This document shows positions 1-11,314 of a DNA stretch of 64,000 nucleotides, one piece after another. Under the pieces are notes generated by a model. That model saw only the letters and a program-made list of their open reading frames with translations. It was not told the origin of the DNA and made no database searches. Source of the DNA: Lathyrus oleraceus (taxonomy: Eukaryota > Streptophyta > Magnoliopsida > Fabales > Fabaceae); the NCBI RefSeq assembly GCF_024323335.1, contig NC_066583.1, positions 271,053,916 through 271,117,915 of the forward strand, read 5' to 3'. The translations under genes were made by a program, and so were the position numbers. The first letter of the stretch is position 1; the number at the start of each line of letters is the position of its first letter.

Positions 1-949
1 GACTTTGAAGAGTCTTCTTGATTACCCTCTAGGATCGTCGCACTTTTTCGTCGTCTTTTCACCGTTATTCAATCCCTTGCCCCTGATTGGACTCTGCGGG
101 GATCTCTTGTCAAAAATGAACGCTTCGTATCACAACCTGCAAGTGAGTGAAAATAACCAACAGCACCTGCAAAAAGAGATCATCAGATAAAAACGTGCCC
201 CAGGCGTGCCAAGATTTCAACACCTAGGTCACTCAGGCTTCCGAATAAGATTTCAAATTTTCAATCTTATAAGCATGCATCGGAAGGGACCTCTATGTCT
301 CAAAATGCAAAGATTCTTTATCAAAACAAACAGATGTTTTTGCAATCAAAGCGGTAATGAAGACAAAAACCAAAATTATTTGACTGAACATGCATTTATT
401 GACTGAACAAAAGGTGGCTCAGAGCCGAGCAACACACAGGAAGCAATCCCTGAAAAGAGGTGATTGCGCACAAAAGGAAAAATCTATCCTAATGGCAATG
501 TGAAACTGTGATCTCATCGAGTTCCAACTCGGTTACACCCCATATGTCCTCAAGACTTTCCGCATTTTCTGCCTTCTGAAGGAGACGCTTCCGATCGATC
601 TCTTCGGGGACTATCCAGACGTCTTAGCCAAAGTACCAACGATCATGCTGGACGCAGTTGTTCGTTTCATTCCCTCTTTTGCCTGGACCGCCCTTTCGGG
701 TTTTCAGTCCACCGGGATACCCTTTTTTGCCCAAGCCGCCCTTGTGGGGTTTTCGACTTGCCGGGTGTACAGTTTTTTCTTTTTTATCCCTAATTTTTGC
801 CCGAACCCTTTTCATTTTTTTTTGGTTCGCCGGGATGCCCCTTTTTGCCTGGACTGTTTTATTCTTTTCGTCCAGCGGGTCTCTTTTACGAAGTATCTTT
901 TAACTGCGTCCGCATTCACAGGGGATGGAAAATCCTCATCATCCGTGGT
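1..949 (-). other. 3' spacer of the Ogre-like element
   Basis: Sequence downstream of the pol C-terminus on the minus strand. Between about 620 and 820 the minus strand encodes short Lys/Gly/Pro-rich repeats (motifs such as RKGGPGK and KGGLGKKG), the low-complexity tail that often follows pol in these legume elements. No open reading frame of convincing length and no recognisable polypurine tract or 3' LTR start is visible before the window ends. Confidence 0.5.
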
Positions 950-1330
950 CTTCAACAACAAGCTCTGTCAGAGAAAGCCCTCTTAACCACGAATGGACGT
1001 TCATAATTGGGTGTCCACTTGCCCCTACGATCGTTTTGAGGAGGAAGGATCCTTTTCAACACCATATCTCTCATGATGCGCACGAGGCCACACTTTTCGG
1101 TCAACAACACGATTTGTTCACTGCTGGCACAACTGCCCCATGACGAATGGTTACTAGCCTCTTTCCTCAATTAGGCCCAACTCTGTACCGAGTCCTTATC
1201 CACTCAGCCTTTTCCAATTTTATCCATCAGGACTCTCCACGATGGGACTTGGACCTCAACTGCTAGCACGACTTCCATTCCATACACGAGTGAGAAAGGC
1301 GTTGCCCCAGTAGATGTACGCACTGAGGTT
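950..1330 (-). pseudogene. integrase C-terminal remnant (Ogre-like pol)
   Basis: Minus-strand translation starts with [18 protein letters not shown], the conserved stretch after the integrase core in Ty3/gypsy pol, and runs through a decayed linker to GKWTPNYERPFVVKRAFS, the usual pol C-terminal block. The zinc-binding HHCC part and the D,D35E catalytic core are absent: the RNase H motif [14 protein letters not shown] (about 1360-1400) is followed almost at once by this segment. Stops interrupt the linker (for example near 1220 and 1190). Integration activity could not be encoded here. Confidence 0.75.
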
Positions 1331-1339
1331 CGATACCCA

Positions 1340-2032
1340 GGATACCGGCTTTGTACTTAACCGCATTGTCGGTGCATTCAATTGTTATCCGGGAAATGTG
1401 GGATCCCTTTGGCGTAACCAAAGCAACACCAATTCCGTTTCCATTCACGTCGACAACCCCATCAGACATCAGAATCCGTTCGGATTCAGGGTCAGGCCCC
1501 TCCTCCGGGATCGGTTACTCACAATCTTTCGATTTGAGAACCTCTATGTCCTCATCAGGGAACTCAAACTTCATCGGTTGATAATCCTCAATGGGCTGCT
1601 GGGCGAGGTAATTAGACAGTACACTCCCTTTGATTGTTTTCTGAGAGGTATACTGTATATCAAAATTAGTCAAAATCATTTGCCCTCTCGCAACCCGCCC
1701 GGTCAATGTTGGCTTCTCAAATATGTACTTGATCAGATCCATCTTGGAAATCCATAAAGTGGTATGAACCAGCATATACTGTCTCGGTCGGCGAGCAGCC
1801 TATGCCAAAGTACAATAAGTTTTCTCGATCAGTGAATGTATTGTTTCACAGTCGGTAAACTTTTTGCTAAGGTAAATTGCGTGCTCTTTTCGACCAGACT
1901 CGTCATGCTGACCCAGTACACCTCATAGACCCCTTGAGGGCTGTCAAGTATAGGATTAATGGTTGTTCCTTCACTAGAGGCATCAGAATCAGAGGTTCCT
2001 GCGAATGTTCTTTTATTTTTTTCAAATGCCAT
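1340..2032 (-). pseudogene. RT connection and RNase H remnant (Ogre-like pol)
   Basis: Two minus-strand blocks resemble the end of RT and the RNase H of Ogre-like pol. Near 2030 is CQMAFEKNK. From 1775 comes WISKMDLIKYIFEKPTLTGR, then QPIEDYQPMKFEFPDEDIE, a linker typical of this family. RNase H follows with DGVVDVNGNGIGVALVTPKG and [19 protein letters not shown] (1470-1350), keeping the first Asp region and the Glu-position context in altered form. Frame breaks separate the blocks. Sequence between RNase H and the integrase tail has been deleted. Confidence 0.75.
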
Positions 2033-2394
2033 TTGGCAATCATTATTTCACCTGACTGTTTGATCTTTTCTTTTCTTTCTTTTTTCCAACAGCTTGAATG
2101 GGTTCACACGTGGCTGTTAGATGAGATGTAAACCGTGAGATGCAGTTCAATCTATCTAGGAAACCACGAACCTCTTTTCTGTTCTCGGTTCAAGCACCTT
2201 TTGTATTACTTTTACTTTTTCCTTTCCTCTTTTTTTTTAGCAGGATCAACCTCTGTTCCTCTTTCATTCACCATAAGCCTCAGCAACTTACCGGACCGCA
2301 CCCTGAAAGTGCACTTATCTGAATTCAACCTCCGTTTGAATTATCTCAACTGGTCAAACAACTTGGCCAGATCTGCCAGATGCCCCTCTTCAGT

Positions 2395-3161
2395 TTAGGA
2401 CTTTGTTATCATGTCCTCAACATAGCATTCGAATCTACGATGAATCATATCATGAAACAAAGTCACCATGGCCCTCAGGTAGGTAGCACCGGCATTCTTG
2501 AGACTGAATGGCATCACCTATAGCAACAAGAAGGTGCCCCACGGTGTGATGAGCACTGTTTCCTCCATGTCATCTGGCGACATTTCAACTTGATTATAGC
2601 CAGAAAAACCATCAATGAAGGAAAACACCGAGATGAGTTGTACTATCAACCAATACATCGATGTGAAGTACTGGGAATTCCCCTTTCGAACTAGCTCTTG
2701 TTCAAATCTCGGTAGTCCACACCCATTCTCGCCTTCTCATCCTTTTTCAGCACCGGCTTCCGCTTCGCTGGAGGACAGTCTTCTCTCAATGGTAGCTTGA
2801 GCGCCACGCTTTTGGTATCCAACCCTTGCATATCTTGATAAGACCAGGCGAGGATATCAACGCACTCTTTCAACAGTGCTACCATTCTGCTCTTAACACT
2901 TGCCTCTGAAGCGGCCCTAACTTTCACTTTTTGACCTCCTCGGTGCCTGGATTATCAATCTCAACTCGTTCCTCGTGCGGTTGAATCACCTTCTCCTCTT
3001 GTTTCAACAATCTGGCTAATCTTCCAGCAGATCACAATCTTCTTCGCCTTCTTCTTCGGCATGATAGATCGGATTGTCGAAGTCATACAAAGGTGTAACC
3101 GAATTGTTATCAATGAGATCAAGAGGATAGTCACTTTTGAGGTCGGAACAAGACAAATCAA
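2395..3161 (-). pseudogene. reverse transcriptase remnant (Ogre-like pol)
   Basis: The N-terminal leader (DFDNPIYHAEEEGEED-like acidic segment near 3090-3030) leads to a block near 2900 with ALLKECVDILAWSYQDMQGL and LPLREDCPP, the usual start of RT in this family. A deletion then joins PP directly to KKDEKARMGVDYRDLNKS. Further on are FSFIDGFSGYNQVEMSPDD, TPWGTF, VMPFSLKNAGATY and the catalytic block as YVEDM in place of YVDDM (near 2410). At least one in-frame stop lies before VMPF. The mutated catalytic Asp and the deletion show an inactive RT. Confidence 0.8.
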
Positions 3162-3380
3162 AAGGAAAGAAAAATGAAAACAAACATTGCCATTTTTATT
3201 TATTTAAACTGCAAAAATAAATGAAAAATAGGGAACACCGCTTTTAATACAAAAACATCCATTTATTAATGATGCAAAATGTTGCAAAATGAAACACATG
3301 ACATGGCCCTTACAATGGACCATTACGTTTCGGGCAAAACGTATGGCTTTCATGCAAACAGAATTTGAAAAACAGAAATA
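3162..3380 (-). other. possible Ogre-type intron between protease and RT
   Basis: This minus-strand interval lies between the stop of the gag/protease frame and the RT leader, has no open frame and is T-rich on the minus strand. Ogre elements are known to carry an intron at this place. The position fits; splice sites were not established, so this is an inference. Confidence 0.35.
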
Positions 3381-4703
3381 CTACTCTTCAGGATGAGCGA
3401 CAATGATGATCTTTGAGGCCTTCCAGTTCCCTGGTACGCACGATTTTATCCATGACTCAAGCTCGCGGTCACAGTCAATCTCTTCACCCACTGCACAGGC
3501 GTGACCTGGATTCAACATTCCAGCACTGATGAATGTGAACGGTGGATGACGTCCTCTGTTTTGCCCAGACGAGCCTTGGCCTGGATGATAGCCAACTCCA
3601 AACATATCTGCTTTCACCATAATGTCTATGATCTTTCCCCAGCCTAGGGCTTCTCCGTTCTTCACCACTTCCATGGCCTGTTTGTAAGAAGAAATGGACA
3701 ACTTATTCTCTTTCTCAGCAAGAATGGCGTTCTCCACCTTGACGGTTTCAACTGCCTGACTTGGTGTTTCAAATTTTTCACCGTCCATTTCTACTTCCAT
3801 CGTTCTCTGGATTGTCTCCCCCATCACCACACACCCATTTATAGCGACAGCCGCACAACAGTTATCACCACCAGGGAAAGCTCCACTTTTCCTCAGATGC
3901 CTCTCGACAACAGACACTGGAGTTTTTGACTGATCTTTGTTCGTTTCCTCCATTTTTCCTTTGCCCTTTGGCATCACGTTCACCCCCATAGGACCATGCA
4001 TCGGCACAGGGTTAGCATTATCATTCAGTGTCGGTGCAAAATTGATGGCTTTAGAATCCACCAAATCTTGGACGGCATGCTTAAAAGCTCTACAACCCTC
4101 AATGTTATGTCTGGGTGCCCCATAATGGAACTCGCACCCGGCGTTCTCATCGTAGTTTGCAGGCCTCCGATGCAGTTCTACAGGAACCAATATCCTCGGC
4201 CGAACTAACCCAAGATCCCTTAACCTCTTGAACAGAAGGGTATAAGTCACGGGTGGCTTATCAAACTGACGATCCGTCGTCCCCTTCTTCACTTGGCCCT
4301 TAGCTTTCGGCGCTTTCTGTTGAGGTGGTGGTTGTTACTGTTGTGCAGGTGGATTACCAACCGGAGTGGTTACAGTGGCAGCATAAGGGTGGTAACGATC
4401 CTTACCGTGCCCCTTTTTGGCCTGCACACCACTTAACTCAACCTCCTTCTTGAGCTGACCATTGCCAGAGGGCTTCTTGACTCCAGACAACGGAGTATTT
4501 CCCTGAATATTCTCCGTTATCATCCATTTTTCAATCCTCTCCACCCTCTCAGCAACTGCTTTCTGCCCCAAGGCGATCCCTTGCACGACTTTGAACAACT
4601 CTCTCATCATCTCTTTCAATTCGAGAATGTCGGCGTTGGGTGGATCCATCAGATTGGATTTGTTGAGTCTGGCAGGATATCTGAGCAGAAGAGCTATGCG
4701 CAC
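3381..4703 (-). pseudogene. gag/protease remnant (Ogre-like)
   Basis: The minus-strand frame begins around MDPPNADILELKEMMREL with a short coiled-coil-like stretch (VVQGIALGQKAVAERVERIE), passes a Gln/Pro-rich hinge with one stop near 4335, then continues from 4292 with PPVTYTLLFKRLRDLGLV, RRPANYDENAGCEFH and HNIEGCRAFKHAVQDLVD. That last block is a CCHC-like zinc segment (C, C, H, C within about 20 residues) typical of Ogre gag. The end is the protease/linker region (GLGWGKIIDIMVKADMFGVG, FISAGMLNPG). Compared with complete relatives as I remember them, the capsid core between the coiled coil and the Gln-rich hinge is missing, so gag seems internally deleted. Confidence 0.75.
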
Positions 4704-5856
4704 CGGCTACTACTGACACCTACAAAACAGAAAGCAGGTTAATATGAATCACACATGCAATGTCTATCCGTACTAGGAACATTCGGTCCTTCGATTCTGG
4801 CTTCATCGAGACGGATAATATTTCAACAATAACATTTTGACATCAGTATGTCTCTCGCCCAGAATCTCAATCAAAAATGGACCCTGAGTACGGATAGACA
4901 TGGGTTGAATGCAGATGAATGCGAAATGTGAATGATGCAGATGCATAAATGCAAGTCACTGTGTATCCTCCAGGTCATCTAAGGATCAACTGTACTGGAC
5001 CGGTCTCTAAACTGATCACAATCATCTGAGGGCCCGAGTAACCATAAATCCAACTTGGGAAGTTCCGAAATAAACGGAACCGGGGGATATATCACCCTCA
5101 TCACAGGGAATCCACTAAACTGATGACATCACAATCCTCTGAACAAGTACCTTTGGATTCAACCCGGGGATCCGAAATAAACGAAACCCGCTGATAAATA
5201 CCACGGACAAACCTCCGGCGTCCAGAAATAAAGATCCAAAAATCCACCGTACCAAAGTCACCATCACATCATCACTGGCAGAAACTGTATCTGTAAGGAT
5301 CAAACCCTCCCCTCATAGGTGAATTCTAACGAGGTCATCCTAAGGCGGATAATGGTCTCGACAATCGGGCAAAGATACTCAACGGGTTTGCCCTTTCGGG
5401 TGTGCCGTTGCAGCTCTCTTAAGATTATCTAAACCAAAGATTCGGGAAAGAACGGTCACCGAAGTCAATAGCTCAAAAGAGATAATCCAACCTAAGCGGA
5501 ATAACTCCACCCGGAAGGACTCTCTCAAATGAACCTCGTCTGGCTGTGGTATGTCACATCTCCGCATCATGTCGTATAACATGTGAAGAGACATGAGACC
5601 ACGCTAATCCTAGGTGTATACTCGGGCCTGGGTATTGGGCCCCACTCAGAACACCCACCCCAAATCAGAGGAACCAACCTGTACAAAATCCAGCACAGTG
5701 ATAGTATGATGCATGCAAACATTTATGCAAATAATCACAGTATAATAATCATAAATGCAATAAATAAAACAGCAAAAGCAACCAAAACTATCCTAGAGAG
5801 CGCTAGGATTGACTCGCTTAGGGAAGATGGACCAGCAAGAGGTCAACTTCTCTTTA
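4704..5856 (-). other. 5' untranslated leader of the Ogre-like element
   Basis: About 1.15 kb between primer-binding site and gag. It contains no credible coding frame. Short GAAATAAACG-type repeats with flanking CCGG-rich text recur (5065, 5175, 5220), and the short ORFs on either strand show no family signal. Many Ogre elements have an extra ORF before gag; none is recognisable here. Confidence 0.45.
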
Positions 5857-5875
5857 GTCCCCAGCTGAGTCGCCA
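5857..5875 (-). other. primer-binding site
   Basis: On the minus strand TGGCGACTCAGCTGGGGAC starts two bases after the LTR end (5878). TGGCGACTC as the first bases of the PBS is typical of legume Ogre-like elements, for which a tRNA-Arg primer has been proposed; I cannot verify the tRNA match here. Confidence 0.7.
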
Positions 5876-6023
5876 GCTGTCGCATTACGGGAAAAAGACA
5901 CAGAGCCGCCACCGTGCGTTATTTATCCCAAAGGAGGGAAAGGAAACGCTCGAAGTAAACCTGGAAAGGAATGGTCTCGCGACCAGAGATTGATAGGATC
6001 GGGAGTCGGTTATGCGAAGGGAA

Positions 6024-6060
6024 GGTATTAACACCCCTACGCATCCGTCGTACTCGACGG
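6024..6060 (-). promoter_or_regulatory. conserved double hairpin near LTR 3' end (copy 1)
   Basis: Minus-strand RNA would form stem CCGTCG / CGACGG around an AGTA loop (6045-6060), then 9 nt later a GGTG-TTAA-TACC mini-stem (6035-6024). The same pair occurs in the three other giant LTRs of this window with different stem sequences. The function is unknown. Confidence 0.6.
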
Positions 6061-6343
6061 GATCCACGCTCAGAAAGAATAGAAGAAAGGTTGCTAAAAG
6101 ACTGCTCAAAACACTGCACACACACTGGAAGGAAACACAGATGAAAGACGGAAGAAGGACTCGGCAGGATGTCGCATCCTGGGCCTACGTAGTCTGTCAG
6201 ACACAGACATCAGAGTCGACGTAGTTCGGGGATAGGGGAAACGTGCTCGCTAGGATATTGCATCCTATGCATACGAATCTTCTCTAACCAGAGAAGAATC
6301 AGAGCACTCGTAGCTCGGCTAACGCACGCCAAACAAACACAAA

Positions 6344-6573
6344 CAGGAAACCGACTGCCAATCGCTGGACTTACGTCAGACTCCGAACAAACAAACACAC
6401 ACAGGAAACCGACTGCCAATCGCTGGACTTATGTCAGACTCCAAGCAAACAAACTCACACGGGAAACCGACTGCCAATCGCTGGACTTACGTCAGACTCC
6501 ACACACACAACCACACACAGGAAACCGACTGCCAATCACTGGGCTTACGTCAGACTCCAACACACACAAGAGG
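6344..6573. repeat. 58-bp tandem repeat, four copies
   Basis: Copies start at 6344, 6402, 6460 and 6518. Each contains GGAAACCGACTGCCAATC, then GGACTTACGTCAGACTCC and a variable CA-rich tail (AACAAACAAACACACA-like). The period is exactly 58 bp, with only a few substitutions between copies. It lies within the LTR transcribed part. Confidence 0.9.
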
Positions 6574-9277
6574 GTTGAAAAAGAAAAAGGGCGCCCGGAG
6601 AGATCTGCTCATCTCCTGCCTACGTACCTCATCTGGTATGAGGATCAGGGCGACGTAGTTCCCCTTAACAGGGAAAAGACTTCTAACCTAACCAGAGACT
6701 AGGGAGACTACGACTCGAGCCTAGAAGTTGTCATGCATACGATCCCTACGTTGAGGTCTCTAGTCCTAACTTGCACATGAAGCAAGCTATCCTAAACAGC
6801 ACATAAGCAAACACAAGCACAAGTATCACAGACTATATGCAAACAATTGGCTCACACAAGGTCGGGCTTTAGTCAAGGGGTCATGTCAACCTCGACAAAC
6901 AAGCCAACTGGAATGGGGTGTTTTGAGCTCTTAACCCTAACATTGAGAGTTAGGGTGAAGCAGATGAAATGGGAAGTGAGGGTAAGACCTCACAACTCTT
7001 ATCCCTAGCCTGAGAGAGCTTTAATCAATAGAAAGTGTGGGAGTTCAGAATGAAGGAACTCTTCTCCACAAATGACTGACTCTATGGACAAGATTTTGGG
7101 TTTTTTATTCAAAGTGCATCAACACATGGTGTGAGCAAAGTGAATGACACAACTGAATAGCAGGGGATGGATTACACATCCCTTTTATCTGCCAATTGCC
7201 TCTTAAGAGGACTTAACCTGCTTGGCACAAAATTAAACAAGCAAAAACATGGCCTTTTAAGGAGGGCTTCAGACAGGTGCCTGCCAAAGTAACATGACAG
7301 GTCTTCCAGACTACATGAAGATTAGGGATTATACCTAAGTGGTATGCCAACCACCAGCAAAGCAAAGCAAAGTTCAAATGAACTTAAAGCAACTTAGGTA
7401 CCTGTGTAAACAACTAAACAAATCAGTACAGTGTTCAGACAAACAGACAATAGTCAACAACAAACAGACAATCCCAAGGTACAACAAATAAGCCATAAGG
7501 AAAACTCAGATGAATTATCATCAACCTACAAAACAACCAAGTGTTAGCAATCAATAGCAAATATCAACATTCAAATGGTGAAGCATCATCAACCATGCAG
7601 ATTAAGTGCTTGATCCTGAAATTCAAAGCTCACATGTAAGTACATACCACGAGGTCAAAGCCTAGGGTCAAAGGTGAAGAAAAAATTCAAGACAAGAGCT
7701 AATATTCAACACAATGCAACTTCAAACACATATTAACATGTCCTAAAAAGAACCAAAACAAAATCATCAAGCAAAGGCATTTCATGTGCAAGGGAAGTCA
7801 AAGACAATTTCAAAGCTCACATATGATCATCATGAATGAAAATTCCAAATCAAAACATAAATGATTCAAATAATTCTGGAAAAATTCATGAGCATTCAAC
7901 ACATCCAAAACAATCAACATACAAAAAATCAGAAGCATCAAAGATCATTTGGCATGGAAATTAAATTGCACAAGTTGAACAACCAAATGTGTGACACAAA
8001 TTGTCACAACATGTTAACATGTACACAAAACAGAAATGGAGCATGGGAAAAATGTCAAACCAAAACCAAAATGTCAATTATCATGTCAAGAATCACCATG
8101 CAAAATTTGGTAGCAATTGGATCAATATCAAGCATTTCACATTAGAAAGAGTAAGGCAAGGTCACATATGCATACATGTTCACATAATCCAATACAATTA
8201 AAAATCCAGGAAGTGTAAAATCATTAAATCAACATCAAAAAATTCTATACATCCCAAGGATCATTTTGCAAAAAGAATGGGATTAATTGGATGATTTTTC
8301 AATTAGTTATGGATTTTTAAAGTTGGAGAAACAAAATGAAATCAAATGATCATGGCATGGATTAAATTGGAGGGAAAATGAACATGAGAAAATAATTTGA
8401 AATCTATGCTACCACCAGGATTCGAAGCGTGTAACTGAAAAAATGAAAATAAAATTCAAAAACGCAAGCGCCAGGGATCGAAGGGAGGATCACAGATCAA
8501 ACAAGGCCTGTGCGCGTTCTTCATGCAAGAACCCTAGCGCACCAGGAGCGAAGCCAGGCAGACGCTAATCCGTCACAAAGATGAAGATCTTCATCTTCTT
8601 CATGAAGATGATGATGAACAGCATGAAGTTCATCCACACTTTTCCAGAATTTTCCAGAATTTTTCAGAATTCAAATTTTTTTACATCATTGGAACGGTTA
8701 CATCATGAGGATCACAGATCAAACAATATTTCATGCTAATTCATCATCAATCATGCAAAACGAAGCAAAATCATTTTAACATTCAAAACTTCAATCAACC
8801 ATATCTCACTTAATTTTGAACCAAATCACACGAAATTTCCACCAGAATCCTCAGCTAGATTAGATCTACAAGAACATGCTAATGAATTGCAAAATTATGA
8901 GATTCGAAACTTGACCTCTTGAAGAGCAGATTATTGAAACTGCACGATCCAAAGCTTGTAATGATCCAAATCCACTCTATAATGCTTGTGATGATGTTTG
9001 ATGAAGAAATTGAAGCTTGGCAGGTGCTGGATCTAGCTTAAATCAGAATCTCCATCTTCACCTTCATGAACTTGCTATGCACAATTCTTGCTCGAATTCA
9101 ACAATCTAACACTTGATCTGTATTCAATTCACACCAGAGAACAGGAATATAGAAGAATATTGCAAGGTTCTTTGAAGATTTTTCAAGTTTTGGTTGAGAG
9201 AAAAAATGGAGGGAAAATTTCTAGATCTCAAAAATGGTGAAAAGTGATTAACCTCCTGAAATTCTGTTAGGTTTAAG

Positions 9278-9285
9278 TATTTATA
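9278..9285 (-). promoter_or_regulatory. TATA box of the Ogre-like LTR
   Basis: TATAAATA on the minus strand, about 1.03 kb inside the LTR start. It would place transcription start near 9250, leaving about 3.3 kb of R plus U5. No experimental support. Confidence 0.55.
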
Positions 9286-10485
9286 CCATGTGCTAATCCT
9301 ATTTTAATTAAAATTAATCAAGGTTTAGTTGAAGTTAATCAAGATAAGGTGCATGGCAAAAATGACAAATTGGAGGGTGTGTGAAGCATGCACACGTGAA
9401 CAGTAACCCTTACCAGCTCAAATGCTCTTAAAATCCTTTTCTTAACACATTGGCAATGGTAAAAAGTTCATGTAATGCACCATTTTTGAATTTTGCAATT
9501 TCCCTCCAAAATGGGCATGGATATGCAAATGATCATGTGATAACATTTTATGCGATGTGATGATTGATTTGGAAACTTCATGACATGAGAAGCATTTTAG
9601 AAAAAGAGGTACCAAATTTGGAGTTATGAATCAAAAGTTATGGTCATTTGAAGTTCCATGCAGACTTGGCAATGATTGGATCATATCTCCTCAACCATTC
9701 ATCATAAATTCATGATCTTGGACTTTTTGGAAATGGGAGAGAAAGATATTCAACTTTCATGTTAGACAAAATTTCATTTGAAACTTCTTTGATGTTGGAA
9801 AGTTGAGTTGAAGTTGGTCCAAAAACTTGCCATTTTTGGAAACTTGAAATTACAGGTCACTTTCCATTTTTGGAAACTTTTGATATGGCTTCAAAATCTT
9901 CAAGGTATGAGTTTGACATGTTGAATAAACCTCTTAGGGACATGAATGAAGTGTCTCAAACCATTTCTCCACCTCCTAGCCCTCAGTTGACTTTCAGTTG
10001 ACTTTTATGGGCCTCAGATGACTTGGACACGTACTGATGACTTTTGAGCCTCTAGCCTTTGGTCAAGTTGCTTAAAAATGATCCTTGATTCACACAAACT
10101 CTCTAGAACAACCATAGGGCCTTCATCTCATGGAAATGCTTGGCCTCTTGCACAGATGACTTCTCCTGGTGCCAGTCTTGACTGATGAAATGCAATGCAC
10201 TATGTAGTGTTAATGTAATGTTAATGTCCTAAAAAATGTTAATGCAATGTCAATGACCTAAAAATGAAATGAATGTACAAATGGGGGGTGCAAATTTGAG
10301 GTGCTACAGTGTCGACCTATAGTTCATTTTTTCACAAAAAATGTTTTTGATGCATTTTTTATGCATGAAACCTTTTCCAACTTGTTTCCAAATTCTTTTA
10401 TGCTTCCTAATAATAAGATGCACATTGAGAATCATAGGATATTGTCCAATATATATTAACGCTAAAGTATCCTAGTTTTGACATC

Positions 10486-10827
10486 ATGCAAAACACATCT
10501 AATGGAAATTTGCACTCACAAATCAACATCTGCCATCTTTTGAAACCTCATCCTATTGGTAGCCCTTATTTCCATCATGTAGGTCCAAATTTCTTCCACC
10601 ATGATTATCAATGGATTCGCCCTAGACTCCAAAATTACACTATTAAAAGCTTTAGACATGTTATTGAGAACAACATTACACATGTTATGTGTCTTAAAGT
10701 ATGATCTACTCCAAAGTCTTGGTGGGGTGCTCATCATGTGTCTGTATGCATATTCATTTACATCCTTCATTCCTTTAATTTCTCTTTCCCATGATTGTGA
10801 GTATGTTGATTTTGCAGCCTTCCATAT
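10486..10827 (-). pseudogene. MULE 1 transposase, C-terminal block
   Basis: The minus-strand frame continues the transposase after the Cassandra insertion with IWKAAKSTYSQSWEREI and then AYRHMMSTPPRLWSRSYF, CNVVLNNMSKAFNSVILESR and ATNRMRFQKMADVDL. These are standard MuDR-family blocks downstream of the catalytic core. After about 10516 the homology fades and a stop follows. The SWIM zinc finger expected further on is not seen, because the Ogre-like element begins at 10308. Confidence 0.8.
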
Positions 10828-11245
10828 TGTGATGCCCCAAACTGCTTTCAAGATTATCGGCTGACCCCAGAAACCAACACAAGTCTTTTCAGCATGCTTT
10901 GTCCTTACTCACATGCGTTCCGGAAAACTTCTCAGAAGGTCATCCATCCAAATACTACTCCAAGTCAAGCACACTTAACTATGAAGTTCTTATTTGTCAA
11001 GCTACCAAAAAGAAGATGCATCTTATTGGTATAGGTAGTACCAATTAATCATTATAAGCCTTCTTTCAACCATACAGTCTCATACCTACACAGCCTCAGG
11101 ATCCCTATCATTCCGATGTGAATTCGGGTTTTCCCTAAAAGCTGCTAGGTTTCTCATTATCATGCCTCGTGCATCGGTAAACACTTTATCACCCTCGGGT
11201 GTTACATGTAACCACTCTTCATCCTCTCCGGCCTCGGGTGTTACG
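10828..11245 (-). repeat. Cassandra LTR A
   Basis: Leftmost LTR, which is the 3' LTR in element orientation. It begins TGTGATGCCCC and ends GTTACG, the final CA having mutated to CG. The 5S-like segment is at 10927-11040. Confidence 0.85.
10927..11040 (-). other. 5S rRNA-like segment in Cassandra LTR A
   Basis: The minus strand resembles plant 5S rRNA. Landmarks are AGTTAAGTGTGCTTG (5S: AGTTAAGCGTGCTTG), GTAGTATTTGGATGG (5S: GTAGTACTAGGATGG) and GTGACC-like GATGACCTTC. Equivalent segments occur at 11416-11528, 16556-16669 and 17046-17159. They are diverged from the functional gene, so I do not call them rRNA genes. In Cassandra this part is thought to supply a Pol III type promoter. Confidence 0.8.
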
Positions 11246-11302
11246 TGCCCACCAACTTCCGCTTGGTTCTTCCCTGAACCACATCATATTGGGAGAGGCA
11301 TG

Positions 11303-11314
11303 TCTCTGATACCA
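11303..11314 (-). other. Cassandra primer-binding site, unit 1
   Basis: TGGTATCAGAGA on the minus strand, next to LTR B. It matches the initiator-Met tRNA type primer site used by many plant LTR elements. The corresponding site of the other preserved unit (16933-16944) reads TGGTATCAGTGC and so carries a change. Confidence 0.8.

Larger units (their letters stand above)
1..10308 (-). mobile_element. Ogre/Tat-lineage Ty3/gypsy element, partial
   Basis: Minus-strand LTR retrotransposon running off the left edge. In transcription order it shows a 4431-bp 5' LTR (5878-10308), a primer-binding site at 5857-5875, a gag remnant (4703-3381), a possible intron gap, RT (3161-2395), connection/RNase H (2032-1340), an integrase tail (1330-950) and a 3' spacer (950-1). 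The 3' LTR must lie outside the window. The coding order gag-RT-RNase H-INT is Ty3/gypsy, and the long LTR and the protein motifs match legume Ogre-like elements as I know them. Many stops, frameshifts and internal deletions make it non-autonomous. It appears to sit inside MULE 1; the five bases after the LTR (GTGTC, 10309-10313) are the candidate target duplication, unverifiable here because the other flank is missing. Confidence 0.85.
5878..10308 (-). repeat. 5' LTR of the Ogre-like element
   Basis: On the minus strand it starts TGTAGCACCTCAAATTTGC (from 10308) and ends GTAATGCGACA (5878), giving TG...CA ends and 4431 bp. A TATAAATA promoter box lies at 9278-9285, a four-copy 58-bp tandem repeat at 6344-6573, a conserved double hairpin at 6024-6060 and a GGTGGCGGCTC block 25 bp from the 3' end. 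It encodes no protein. The boundary with MULE 1 DNA at 10308/10309 is sharp. Confidence 0.85.

Noticed and set aside
645..1143. Plus-strand ORFs of up to 113 codons
   Set aside because: Shadows of the minus-strand pol tail and its Lys/Gly-rich spacer.
10927..11040. 5S rRNA gene
   Set aside because: Similarity to 5S is clear but diverged, and the segment sits in Cassandra LTRs in all four copies.
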